Assembly (NCBI GenBank): GCA_036491115.1
Contig: DASXCQ010000078.1
Coordinates: 186,001 to 250,000, forward strand
Direction: 5' to 3'
Length of the DNA stretch: 64,000 nt
Source: DATEPR01 sp036491115
GTDB lineage: Bacteria; Actinomycetota; Actinomycetes; Mycobacteriales; Pseudonocardiaceae
Under the pieces are notes generated by a model. It was not told the DNA's origin. It was given only the letters and a program-made list of their open reading frames with translations, and made no database searches. Shown piece by piece: positions 35,878-44,028 of this stretch. How positions within the stretch are numbered: the first letter of the stretch is position 1; each line of letters opens with the position of its first letter. The position numbers and the translations under genes were made by a program.

Positions 35878-37953
35878 ATGACCCTGGGCATGCGCACGCT
35901 GTTCCATCCGACCTCGATCGCACTCGTCGGCGCCACCGACAACTCCGGCTGGTCGCGCAACACGTTCGACAACCTGCGCAACCACCGCTTCCCGGGTGCC
36001 GTACACCTGGTGAATCCGCGCACCGAGGTGGTGCACGGGCAGCGCGCCTACCGCAGCCTCTCGGAGATCGGCCAGCCGATCGATCTCGCCTACGTGATGG
36101 TGCCGACCGCGGCCGTGCTGCCGGTGATGCGCGAGGGCGCGCGGCTGGGCATCCGCAACTACGTCGTGCTCACCGCGGGATTCGCCGAGACCGGCGCGGA
36201 CGGCGGCACGATGGAGCGGGCCGTCGTGGACTTCGCGCTGGACAACGGTCTCACCGTGCTCGGCCCGAACGGCAACGGCTACATCAACGCGGCGGCCGGC
36301 ATCACGCCCTACGGGCTGCCCGTCGTGTCGCTGGTGCGCGGCTCGGTCGGTGTCGTGCTGCAGAGCGGCGCACTGGCCAGCTCGATCCTGTCCTTCGCCC
36401 AGGCCCGCAATATCGGCGTCAGCCTGCTCACCTCGATGGGCAACGAGGCCATGGTCTCGGTGACCGACGTGATGGACTACCTGGTCGACTCACCGGACAC
36501 CCAGGTCATCGCGCTGTTCCTGGAGTCGGTGCGCAGGCCGGACGAGTTCGCCCGTGTCGCCCGCCGGGCAGCGGCCGCCGGCAAACCCGTGGTGGCGCTG
36601 AAGATCGGCGCCAGCCAGCTCGCCTCGCGCACCGCCCGCGCGCACACCGGCGCCCTGGTCGGCGACGACGCCGTGGTGGACGCGGCCTTCCGCCAGCTCG
36701 GCATCATCCGCGTGCGGTCACTGGAGGACCTGGTGATCACGTCCGGTCTGCTGGCCACCGCACCCCGGCTGCCCGGCAGGCGGGTCGGCGTCGTCACGCC
36801 GTCCGGCGGCGCGTCGGAGATCATCGCCGACCGCGCCGAGCAGGAGGGCCTGGTGCTGCCCGAGTTCGCGCCGCACACGGTGGCGGCGCTGGCCGAGATC
36901 CTGCCCGACTTCGCCACCGTGCAGAACCCGCTGGACGTCACCGGCTACGTCGTGGTCGACCGCTCCATACTGCCCAGAGCACTACGGGTGGTCGCCGACG
37001 ACCCGGGCATCGACGAAGTCATGCTGCTGTCCGACCTGCCCCGCTACGAACCGCCGCTGCCCGCCGAGTCACTGGCCTACTTCCGGGCGGCCGCGTCAAT
37101 AATCCAGCACTCGCCCCGGCCGGTGGTCGTGGTGAGCAACGTGCTGACCGACATCAGCGAGTTCGGCCGGACCGTCCAGCGGGAGGCCGGCTACCCGTAC
37201 GTGATGGGCGGCATCGAGCACGGCATGACCGCCATCGGCGCCGCCGTCCGCTGGGCGGAACACCGCACCGGCGAACCGGCACCCGAGCCGGTGCCGGTGC
37301 GGCTGCGGGACAAGCCCAGCGGCACCTGGGCCGAACACCGCGCGGCCGGGTTCCTCGCCGAACACGGCGTGCCCGTGGTGCCGGCCCACCTGGTCACCGA
37401 CGCCGACGCGGCCGTCGCGGCCGCCCGCGAGTTCGGCTATCCGGTGGTCCTCAAGGCCGCCGCCGACGACCTGGCGCACAAGTCCGACATCGGTGGCGTG
37501 CGCCTGGGCCTGGTCGGCGACGACGCGGTGCGGGAGGCGTTCACCGAGGTCATCGCCCTGCTGGGGGAGGGTGGCGCCGCGCTGGTGCAGCCGCAGCGGT
37601 CCGGCGGGATCGAACTGCTGGTGGGTGTGGTCCGCGACCCGGTGTGGGGGCTGGTGCTGGCCGTGGGCCTGGGCGGCGTCTGGGTGGAGGTGCTTCGGGA
37701 CACAGCGCAACGACTGGTGCCGGTCAGCGATGCGGAGGTAACCTCCGCTTTGGCGGAGCTGCGAGGCGCGGCTGTGCTGCGGGGTGCGCGGGGTGGCCGG
37801 CCGGCCGATCTGGTCGCGGTGGCCGCCGTGATCACCCGGATTGCCGGACTCGCCGCCTCGCTGGGTGACGGGCTGGAGTCGCTCGAGGTGAACCCGCTGC
37901 TGGTGCGCGGGTCGGAGATCGAGGTGTTGGACGCGCTGGTCACCTGGCGGTGA
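35878..37953 (+). CDS. Fused ADP-forming acyl-CoA synthetase (alpha plus ATP-grasp beta)
   Basis: 691 residues. Alpha part: CoA-binding domain (LFHPTSIALVGATDNSGWSR), SGALASSILSFAQARNIGVS and a phospho-His-type loop near RAHTGALVGDDAVVDAAF. Beta part from about residue 480: ATP-grasp (AAGFLAEHGVPVVPAHLV, FGYPVVLKAAADDLAHKSDI, SLEVNPLLV). This is the acetyl/acyl-CoA synthetase (ADP-forming) or protein-acetyltransferase-like architecture without a GNAT domain. It probably activates the carboxylic acid degraded by the cluster. Starts 13 bp after the shared operator; followed by an MFS transporter gene after 19 bp. Confidence 0.9.
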   Translation: MTLGMRTLFHPTSIALVGATDNSGWSRNTFDNLRNHRFPGAVHLVNPRTEVVHGQRAYRSLSEIGQPIDLAYVMVPTAAVLPVMREGARLGIRNYVVLTAGFAETGADGGTMERAVVDFALDNGLTVLGPNGNGYINAAAGITPYGLPVVSLVRGSVGVVLQSGALASSILSFAQARNIGVSLLTSMGNEAMVSVTDVMDYLVDSPDTQVIALFLESVRRPDEFARVARRAAAAGKPVVALKIGASQLASRTARAHTGALVGDDAVVDAAFRQLGIIRVRSLEDLVITSGLLATAPRLPGRRVGVVTPSGGASEIIADRAEQEGLVLPEFAPHTVAALAEILPDFATVQNPLDVTGYVVVDRSILPRALRVVADDPGIDEVMLLSDLPRYEPPLPAESLAYFRAAASIIQHSPRPVVVVSNVLTDISEFGRTVQREAGYPYVMGGIEHGMTAIGAAVRWAEHRTGEPAPEPVPVRLRDKPSGTWAEHRAAGFLAEHGVPVVPAHLVTDADAAVAAAREFGYPVVLKAAADDLAHKSDIGGVRLGLVGDDAVREAFTEVIALLGEGGAALVQPQRSGGIELLVGVVRDPVWGLVLAVGLGGVWVEVLRDTAQRLVPVSDAEVTSALAELRGAAVLRGARGGRPADLVAVAAVITRIAGLAASLGDGLESLEVNPLLVRGSEIEVLDALVTWR

Positions 37954-37972
37954 CCGCGAGAAGGGCGACGGC

Positions 37973-39727
37973 GTGACGCGGGTCGACGGTGAGGGGCAGT
38001 CAGCGGCAGCGGTGGACACTCGGGACGACGGATACAAATGGGTGGCACTGACCAACACCACGGTGGGCGTCCTGCTCGCCACGATCGACTCGTCCATCAT
38101 GCTGATCGCGATGCCGGCCATCTTCCGCGGCATCCAGCTGGACCCGCTGCAGCCGGGCAACAGCGCGTACCTGCTCTGGCTGATCCTCGGTTACCTGGTG
38201 ACCAGCAGCGTGCTGGTGGTCAGCGTCGGCCGGCTGGGGGACATGTTCGGCCGGGTCAGGATGTACAACCTCGGCTTCGTCATCTACACGTTCGCGTCGC
38301 TCGCGCTCACCGTCGACTGGATGGTCGGCCACGGCGGCGCGATCTGGCTGCTGGTGTGGCGGATCGTGCAGGGCGTCGGCGGCGCGTTCCTGGTCGGCAA
38401 CTCCGGTGCCATCCTCACCGACGCGTTCCCGGCCCGGCAGCGCGGCCTGGCGCTGGGCATCAACAACGTGGCCGGCATCAGCGGTTCGTTCATCGGCCTG
38501 GTGCTCGGTGGCCTGCTCGCGCCGATCAACTGGCGGCTGGTGTTCCTGATCTCCGTGCCGTGCGGCCTGTTCGGCGCCATCTGGGCGTACCGCAAGCTGC
38601 GCGACCTGGGCACCCGCAGCGGTGAGCCGATCGACTGGCTGGGCAACGTCACGTTCGCCGCCGGCATGATCCTGGTGATGGTCGGCATCACGCACGGCAT
38701 CCAGCCCTACCGCGACCATGTCATGGGGTGGACCAGCCCGACCGTGCTCGGCTTCGTCGGATCCGGCGTGGCGCTGCTGATCGCGTTCGGCGTGATCGAG
38801 ACCCGAGTGACGCACCCGATGTTCCGGTTGCCGCTGTTCAAGATCAGAGCGTTCACGTTCGGCACGCTGTCCACGTTCCTGTCCGCGCTGGGCAGAGGCG
38901 GCCTGATGTTCATGCTGATCATCTGGTTGCAGGGGATATGGCTGCCGTTGCACGGGTACAGCTTCGAGCAGACGCCGCTGTGGGCTGGCATCCACATGTT
39001 GCCGCTGACGGCGGGGTTCCTGCTGGCCGGGCCGATCTCCGGGTATCTGTCCGACCGGTTCGGGGCTCGGCCGTTCGCCACCACCGGGATGTTGGTGGCG
39101 GCGTCGACGTTCGTGTTGATCGAGTTGCTGCCGATCGACTTCTCGTATCCGGCGTTCGCCGGGATTCTGCTGCTCAACGGGCTGGCCATGGGCTGTTTCG
39201 CGGCGCCCAACCGGGCTGCTGTGATGAACAGCCTGCCGCCGCAGCACCGGGGCGCGGGCGGCGGCATGAACGCCACGTTCCAGAACTCGGCGCAGGTGTT
39301 CTCCATCGGCATCTTCTTCACGCTGATGATCACCGGCCTGTCCGCCGTGCTGCCGCAGACCCTCCTGTCCGGCCTCACCGCGCACCACATCCCGCACGCG
39401 GTGGCGGCGGCGGTCGCGGCAACGCCACCGGTCTCGGTGCTCTTCGCCGCGTTCCTCGGCTACAACCCGATCCAGCACCTGGTGGGCAACGCGGTGCTGA
39501 ACCAGGTGCCGGCGGCGGACCGTTCCGCGTTGACCGGACCCGGTTTCTTCCCGCACCTCATCTCCGGCCCGTTCCAGGCCGGGCTGCACGTGGCGTTCGC
39601 GTTCGCCATCGCGGCCTGCCTGATCGCGGCGGCGGCCAGCCTGTCCCGAGGCACCCGCTACGTCGCGGGAGATCTGGAGCCCCGGCTCACCACAGCGAAG
39701 CGGGGCAAGGTGGGGGAGAAGCGCTGA
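37973..39727 (+). CDS. MFS transporter (14-helix DHA2-like)
   Basis: 584 residues, about 14 membrane helices. Motif 1 ATIDSSIMLIAMPAIFRGI, motif A VSVGRLGDMFGRVRMYNLG, motif C NNVAGISGSFIGLVLGGLLA. The long form with an extracellular loop near residues 470-510 is typical of actinobacterial DHA2 proteins. Being co-directional with the acyl-CoA synthetase gene it could import the substrate or export a product; the sequence does not decide. Confidence 0.87.
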   Translation: MTRVDGEGQSAAAVDTRDDGYKWVALTNTTVGVLLATIDSSIMLIAMPAIFRGIQLDPLQPGNSAYLLWLILGYLVTSSVLVVSVGRLGDMFGRVRMYNLGFVIYTFASLALTVDWMVGHGGAIWLLVWRIVQGVGGAFLVGNSGAILTDAFPARQRGLALGINNVAGISGSFIGLVLGGLLAPINWRLVFLISVPCGLFGAIWAYRKLRDLGTRSGEPIDWLGNVTFAAGMILVMVGITHGIQPYRDHVMGWTSPTVLGFVGSGVALLIAFGVIETRVTHPMFRLPLFKIRAFTFGTLSTFLSALGRGGLMFMLIIWLQGIWLPLHGYSFEQTPLWAGIHMLPLTAGFLLAGPISGYLSDRFGARPFATTGMLVAASTFVLIELLPIDFSYPAFAGILLLNGLAMGCFAAPNRAAVMNSLPPQHRGAGGGMNATFQNSAQVFSIGIFFTLMITGLSAVLPQTLLSGLTAHHIPHAVAAAVAATPPVSVLFAAFLGYNPIQHLVGNAVLNQVPAADRSALTGPGFFPHLISGPFQAGLHVAFAFAIAACLIAAAASLSRGTRYVAGDLEPRLTTAKRGKVGEKR

Positions 39728-39737
39728 CGCCGATCCG

Positions 39738-40310
39738 TCACCCACCGCCCTTCAGGGTGGCGATCACGTCCGCCGCGATCGTGCCGGCCACCGCGCAGTC
39801 CCGCGTCGGGTCGAGCGGATTGTCGTACTGGACGAAGAAGATCAGTTGGTCGTTGACACCGACGTTCAACACACAGAGACCGTCGGCCCGCCCGTCTCCG
39901 TACACGGCCGGATAGCCCGCGACGGTCGTCGGTATCCAGTACGAGTAGGTGGACTTCTTGACGTAGAGGTCCGCCAAGCCGTGGGTATTGATCGTCTCCC
40001 ACGAAACGGCGACGTTCCCGCCCGCTTCACTAGCCCACGTACAGCCCGATCCGTTGGCGTCCCGGTCGGCACTGTGGAGGGGCTGGACGAAGCCGATGGC
40101 GGCCACGTCGCTCGGGGTCAGCGCGTCGCACGGCTTGGCGACCACTGTGGACGCATCCAGGGGATGGGCGACCTTCGGCACCGCGGACGGCGTAGTGGTG
40201 CTGGAACTCGTTCCCGGGGCCTGCTCGGCCCGGCCGGCCGTGGTGGCGGCGCAGCCGGTCAGGAGGACGGTGACCACGCCCAGTGCGGCGATCCATCGTC
40301 GGCGCATCAC
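39738..40310 (-). CDS. DUF3558 lipoprotein, third tandem copy
   Basis: 190 residues. Lipoprotein signal peptide with lipobox LLTGC (Cys about residue 20). Then a Ser/Thr-rich linker and a DUF3558 domain with paired cysteines (KPCDALTPSDVAAIGF; GSGCTWASEAGGNVAVSWE). Anchored outside the membrane; function unknown. Its first 24 residues (MMRRRWIAALGVVTVLLTGC and on) are identical to the next copy, and the GTG start overlaps that copy's stop codon, so the array arose by recent duplication. Confidence 0.9.
   Translation of the reverse strand: MMRRRWIAALGVVTVLLTGCAATTAGRAEQAPGTSSSTTTPSAVPKVAHPLDASTVVAKPCDALTPSDVAAIGFVQPLHSADRDANGSGCTWASEAGGNVAVSWETINTHGLADLYVKKSTYSYWIPTTVAGYPAVYGDGRADGLCVLNVGVNDQLIFFVQYDNPLDPTRDCAVAGTIAADVIATLKGGG
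40240..40309 (-). repeat. 70-bp perfect direct repeat, copy 1
   Basis: Identical to 40821-40890; covers the signal-peptide codons of two adjacent DUF3558 genes, 581 bp apart. It marks recent tandem duplication or gene conversion. Confidence 0.85.
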
Positions 40311-40891
40311 GTGCCTGCCTTCAGGGTGGCGATCACGTCGGCCGCGGCCTTGCCGGCCAGCGAGCAGGCAGACGGCGCGTCGGCCGGATCGTCGTACATG
40401 GCGAAGAACGCCAGCTGGTCACTGACGCCGACATTCACGATGCAGTTGCCATCGGCTCGCAGGTCCCCCAGCCCGTCCCCGTACACGGCGGGATAGCCGG
40501 CGATGCTGGTCGGTATCCAGTACGAGTACGTGGACTTCTTCGCATACAGGTCGGCCAGGCCATGGGTATTGGCCGTATCCCACGAGATGGCGATGGCCCC
40601 ACCCGCTTCACCGGCCCAGCTACAGCCCGTGCCGTTCGCATCGCGGTCGGCACTACTGGTGGGATCGGTGAAGCCGAGACCGATCACATCGCGGCGACTC
40701 AGCGACGCGCACGGCTTGGCGACCACTGTGGACGCATCCAGCGGGTGGGTGACCTTCGGTGCGGCGGATGGCGTACTGGTGTTGGAACGCGTTCCCGGGG
40801 CCGGCTCGGCCCGGCCGGTGGTGGTGGCGGCGCAGCCGGTCAGGAGGACGGTGACCACGCCCAGTGCGGCGATCCATCGTCGGCGCATCAT
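40307..40891 (-). CDS. DUF3558 lipoprotein, second tandem copy
   Basis: 194 residues, same layout as its neighbours: lipobox LLTGC, Thr/Ser linker, KPCASLSRRDVIGLGF and GTGCSWAGEAGGAIAISWD with conserved cysteines, then GLADLYAKKSTYSYWIPTSI and a late Cys (PSACSLAGKAAADVIATLK). ATG 40891 overlaps the stop of the upstream copy (ATGA). Likely co-translated surface lipoproteins. Confidence 0.9.
   Translation of the reverse strand: MMRRRWIAALGVVTVLLTGCAATTTGRAEPAPGTRSNTSTPSAAPKVTHPLDASTVVAKPCASLSRRDVIGLGFTDPTSSADRDANGTGCSWAGEAGGAIAISWDTANTHGLADLYAKKSTYSYWIPTSIAGYPAVYGDGLGDLRADGNCIVNVGVSDQLAFFAMYDDPADAPSACSLAGKAAADVIATLKAGT
40821..40890 (-). repeat. 70-bp perfect direct repeat, copy 2
   Basis: Partner of 40240-40309; the equivalent part of the first gene in the array (about 41420-41486) has diverged, so copies two and three are the youngest pair. 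Confidence 0.85.
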
Positions 40892-41487
40892 GCGCCTGCC
40901 TTCAGGGTCGCGATCACGTCGGCCGCGACCCTGCCGCTCAACCGGCAGTCCTGCGGCGCGTTGTCCGGATCGTTGTCCTCGGCGAAGAACGCCAGGTGGT
41001 CACTCACGCCGACGTTCACCACGCAGTCGCCGTTGGCGCGCTGATCTCCCAGTGAGTCCCCGTACACGCCGGGATAGCCGGCGATCGTCGTGGGTATCCA
41101 GTACGCGAACGTGGACTTCTTCACGTACAGGTCGGCCAGGCCATGGGTATTGGTGGTCTCCCAGGAAACTCCGACGGTTCCACCCGTGTCGCCCGTCCAG
41201 GTACAACCCGCGCCGTTCGCGTCGTGATCGGCGCCGTCGATGGGATTGGTGACGCCGAGACCGGCCAGATCGCTCGGGCTGAGGGCCGCGCACGGCTTGG
41301 TGACCAGTCCGGACGCGTCCAACGGATGGGTGATCGGAGGAGCGGTGGACGGCGTGTTCGTGCCGGAACTCGCCGTCGAGGAGTCGGCGGCCGGCCGCGC
41401 GCCGCCGGCCTTGGCCGAGGAGCAGCCGACGACGACCACCGCCGCGGCGGCCATACCCAGTGTGGCAACCCATCGTCGGAGCATCAC
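40888..41487 (-). CDS. DUF3558 lipoprotein, first tandem copy
   Basis: 199 residues, start GTG 41487 or the adjacent ATG. Signal peptide with VVVGCSSAK lipobox-like Cys, Ser/Thr-rich linker, KPCAALSPSDLAGLGV and GAGCTWTGDTGGTVGVSWE. The most diverged of the three paralogues and first in the transcript. Convergent to none; 71 bp separate it from the thiolase-like gene end. Confidence 0.88.
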   Translation of the reverse strand: MMLRRWVATLGMAAAAVVVVGCSSAKAGGARPAADSSTASSGTNTPSTAPPITHPLDASGLVTKPCAALSPSDLAGLGVTNPIDGADHDANGAGCTWTGDTGGTVGVSWETTNTHGLADLYVKKSTFAYWIPTTIAGYPGVYGDSLGDQRANGDCVVNVGVSDHLAFFAEDNDPDNAPQDCRLSGRVAADVIATLKAGA

Positions 41488-41558
41488 ACCCGGAGCGTAG
41501 CGATCTCCGCCGCGGTACCACCCGCAATGGTCGAAACACTGCCCCGGAAGTGTCTAGC

Positions 41559-42698
41559 TCATGGCAGGCGGTTCCCGAGTACCAGGCAGCCCGCTGCCAT
41601 GAACATGCCGCCGTTGCCCAGCGCCACGCCGATTTCCACGCCGGGGACCTGGGCGGCGGCCTCGCCGCGCAACTGGCGGACCGACTCCTGGAGCAGGAAC
41701 ATGCCGTACATGCCGGTGTGTGTATAGGATAGACCGCCACCGTTGGTGTTCAACGGAAGTCGGCCGCCGGGAGAGGTGTTGCCCTCGGCGATGAACGGGC
41801 CGGCCTCGCCACGCCCGACGAAGCCCATGTCCTCCAGGCCGTAGATGGGCACGTGCGCGAACGCGTCGTAGATCATCACGTGCTCGATGTCCGCCGTGGA
41901 CACTCCGGCTTCGGCGAACGCGTCGGCGGACGACCGGCGGAACGCGGCCGACGTGGTGAAGTCGGCCATCTGGGAGATCATCGGCGACTCGAACGTCTCA
42001 CCCGTGCCCAGCACGTGGACCGGCGGCCGGGGCAGGTCGGCCGCACGCTCGGCGGAGGTGACGATCAGGGCGCCGCCGCCGTCGGTGACCAGGCAGCACT
42101 CCAACAGGTGGAACGGGTACGAGATCATCCGGGACGCCAGCACGTCGGCCACGGTGATCGGGTCGCGGTACATCGCCCGTGGATTGAGCGCCGCCCATTT
42201 CCGTTGCGCCACCGGCACGGACGCCAGCTGCTCCGGCGTCAGGCCGAACTCCTTCATGTAGCGCAGCAACGGGATCGTGAACGTCGTCGGCGGGCCGAAC
42301 GTGCCGTACGGCGACTCGAACTGGCCCATCGGGGTGGACGGCGAGTGCGGGTAGCGGGTCGCGCCCACCCTGGACCGGCCGGACTCGCCGTGCGTGATCA
42401 GGATCGTCGACGCGTGCCCGGCCCGAATGGCCGCGACCGCGTGCCGCACGTGGAACAGGAACGACGTGCCGCCCACGCCGGTGCCGTCGATCCAGCGCGG
42501 CGTGACGCCGAGCGCGTGCGCCACCTGGATCGGGCCGGGCGCGGACACCGACGCGATGCCGTCGATGTCGGACGGTCGCAGGCCGGCGTCGGCCAGCGCG
42601 TTGCGGGCGCCCTCGACGTGCAGGGCCAGTGTGGAGTGGTTCGGCAGGACGCCGACCTCGTCGGTCTCGGCCGCGCCGACGATCGCCACGCCGGTCAC
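41559..42698 (-). CDS. Thiolase-fold lipid-transfer-like protein (Ltp2-like)
   Basis: 379 residues from GTG 42698 (GTGA overlap with the DUF35 gene). Thiolase/SCP-x fold: VAIVGAAETDEVGVLPNHS, IDGTGVGGTSFLFHVRHAVA and a C-terminal PLNTNGGGLSYTHTGMYG. Where true thiolases have the nucleophilic Cys (C-x-S-G), this reads G-V-G-G-T-S, so it is probably not a classical thiolase. Ltp2-type aldolases of steroid side-chain degradation also pair with a DUF35 protein, and a retro-aldol or C-C lyase role is plausible. Substrate unknown. Confidence 0.85.
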   Translation of the reverse strand: MTGVAIVGAAETDEVGVLPNHSTLALHVEGARNALADAGLRPSDIDGIASVSAPGPIQVAHALGVTPRWIDGTGVGGTSFLFHVRHAVAAIRAGHASTILITHGESGRSRVGATRYPHSPSTPMGQFESPYGTFGPPTTFTIPLLRYMKEFGLTPEQLASVPVAQRKWAALNPRAMYRDPITVADVLASRMISYPFHLLECCLVTDGGGALIVTSAERAADLPRPPVHVLGTGETFESPMISQMADFTTSAAFRRSSADAFAEAGVSTADIEHVMIYDAFAHVPIYGLEDMGFVGRGEAGPFIAEGNTSPGGRLPLNTNGGGLSYTHTGMYGMFLLQESVRQLRGEAAAQVPGVEIGVALGNGGMFMAAGCLVLGNRLP

Positions 42699-43108
42699 GC
42701 CTGCGCTCCCGCCGGCCGGAACTGCGGTATCGCGAACTCGCCCCGCTGCTCGAAGACGACCTCGAGGTCCATGTCCAGCACCAGGTGGTCCGGCGTGTTC
42801 GGGATGCCCACGATGTTGGTCATCAGCCTCGGGCCCTCGGCCAGCTGTACCACGGCGATGGCGTACGGAGCCTCGAAACCGGGCGCCGGCCGGTACGAGA
42901 TGGTGTACGAGTAGAGCGTCGCCCGGCCGCTGGCGGTGAACCACTCGACGGCGCCCGAACCGCAGTGCGGGCAACTGGTGCGCGGGTAGAAGAATGCCGT
43001 GCCGCACCCGACGCAGCGCTGCAACCTCAGCTCGCCCGCTGCGGCGCCGTCCCAGTACGGCCGGGTCTCCGGCGTCGGCTCGGGGACCGCCTTGGTCCGC
43101 TCAGCCAT
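42695..43108 (-). CDS. DUF35 zinc-ribbon/OB-fold acyl-CoA-associated protein
   Basis: 137 residues. The rubredoxin-like zinc ribbon has C-x2-C twice (LQRCVGCGTAFFYPRTSCPH, CGSG) followed by the OB-fold (ATLYSYTISYRPAPGFEAPY). DUF35 proteins bind and activate thiolase-fold partners (ChsH2/Ltp2, acetone carboxylase-like systems). Its stop overlaps the start of the thiolase-like gene, so the two subunits are made together. Confidence 0.93.
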   Translation of the reverse strand: MAERTKAVPEPTPETRPYWDGAAAGELRLQRCVGCGTAFFYPRTSCPHCGSGAVEWFTASGRATLYSYTISYRPAPGFEAPYAIAVVQLAEGPRLMTNIVGIPNTPDHLVLDMDLEVVFEQRGEFAIPQFRPAGAQA

Positions 43109-43907
43109 GCGCTGCCGTGGGGATCTCGACGCCGAACTCGGCGAGCAACTGCTGCGAGTACGCCACCCGCCCGCTGCGCTCGGCGGCCGGCGCGTGGCAC
43201 AGCTCCAGCGCCGCCTCGGCCATCACGGCGGGCGGTTCGGAGTTGGCGTCGCCCTCGGTGGTGAGGTGGTGGAACAGGGTGCCCGGGGTCGGCACCACCT
43301 TGGTCGGCGACAGGGCGTTCACCGCGACGTCGTACTGGTACAGCTCGGCGGCCAGTCCGGTGGAGAACCGCTCGATCGCCGCCTTGCACATGCCGTAGAC
43401 GGTCCCGCCGCGCAGCGCCCGCTCGGCGGGCGGCAGCGTCGGATGGCGGGCGGCGCCGGACGAGATGTTCAGGATCCAGCCCCGGCCGCGCTCGCACATA
43501 CCGGGCGCGACGAGCTGGGCCAGATGGGTGGGCGCGGTCACCTGCACCTCGAACATCAGCGCGAACCGGCGGGCGGTGAACTCGCGGATCGGCGTGAAGT
43601 AGGTGACGGCGGCGTTGTTCACCAGGATGTCGATGTCGCCCATGGCGGCGGTGACGTCGGAGACGAGCCGGACCCGGTCGCCGGTGTCGGACAGGTCGGC
43701 GCGGAACGCGCGCGCGGTGCCGCCCGCCGCCTCGATGCGGGCCACGGTGTCGGCGATGCTCCCGGGCAGCCGGTGGTCGCCCTCGGCGGCCGTGCGCGCG
43801 CTGACGGCCACGGCGGCCCCCGCGGCCGCGAACCGTTCCGCGATGGCGGCGCCGATGCCCCGGCTCGCGCCGGTGACGACGGCGACCCTGCCGTCCAACA
43901 GACCCAT
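43101..43907 (-). CDS. Short-chain dehydrogenase/reductase
   Basis: 268 residues from ATG 43907 (an in-frame GTG at 43916 is possible). Gly-rich NAD(P) motif VAVVTGASRGIGAAIAERFA, ADLSDTGDRVRLV, NNAAV, catalytic Ser in ILNISSGAARHPTL and Tyr-x3-Lys in GTVYGMCKAAIERF. Probably oxidises a hydroxyacyl-CoA or hydroxy-substrate in the same route as the thiolase-like protein. First gene of the leftward operon; overlaps the DUF35 gene by 8 bp. Confidence 0.92.
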   Translation of the reverse strand: MGLLDGRVAVVTGASRGIGAAIAERFAAAGAAVAVSARTAAEGDHRLPGSIADTVARIEAAGGTARAFRADLSDTGDRVRLVSDVTAAMGDIDILVNNAAVTYFTPIREFTARRFALMFEVQVTAPTHLAQLVAPGMCERGRGWILNISSGAARHPTLPPAERALRGGTVYGMCKAAIERFSTGLAAELYQYDVAVNALSPTKVVPTPGTLFHHLTTEGDANSEPPAVMAEAALELCHAPAAERSGRVAYSQQLLAEFGVEIPTAAHG

Positions 43908-43924
43908 ACCACCCACCCTTCGCA

Positions 43925-44005
43925 GATTCTAGAATCAGCTTCGGGTGATCAGCCGTGACTGTCAAGGTGTTGACACCGGGTGAGTCACTAGAATTGAATT
44001 CTAGT
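43925..44005. promoter_or_regulatory. Divergent promoter with two CTAG palindromes and back-to-back TTGACA
   Basis: Contains GATTCTAGAATC (43925-43936), then TGTCAA-GGTG-TTGACA (43960-43975), which places a TTGACA hexamer on each strand, and a perfect 19-bp palindrome ACTAGAATT-G-AATTCTAGT (43987-44005). The last matches the ACTAGA-N7-TCTAG site at 35847-35865. Serves the SDR operon (left) and acyl-CoA dehydrogenase operon (right). Confidence 0.78.
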
Positions 44006-44028
44006 ATTCCGGCGCGAGGAGGCAGGCC

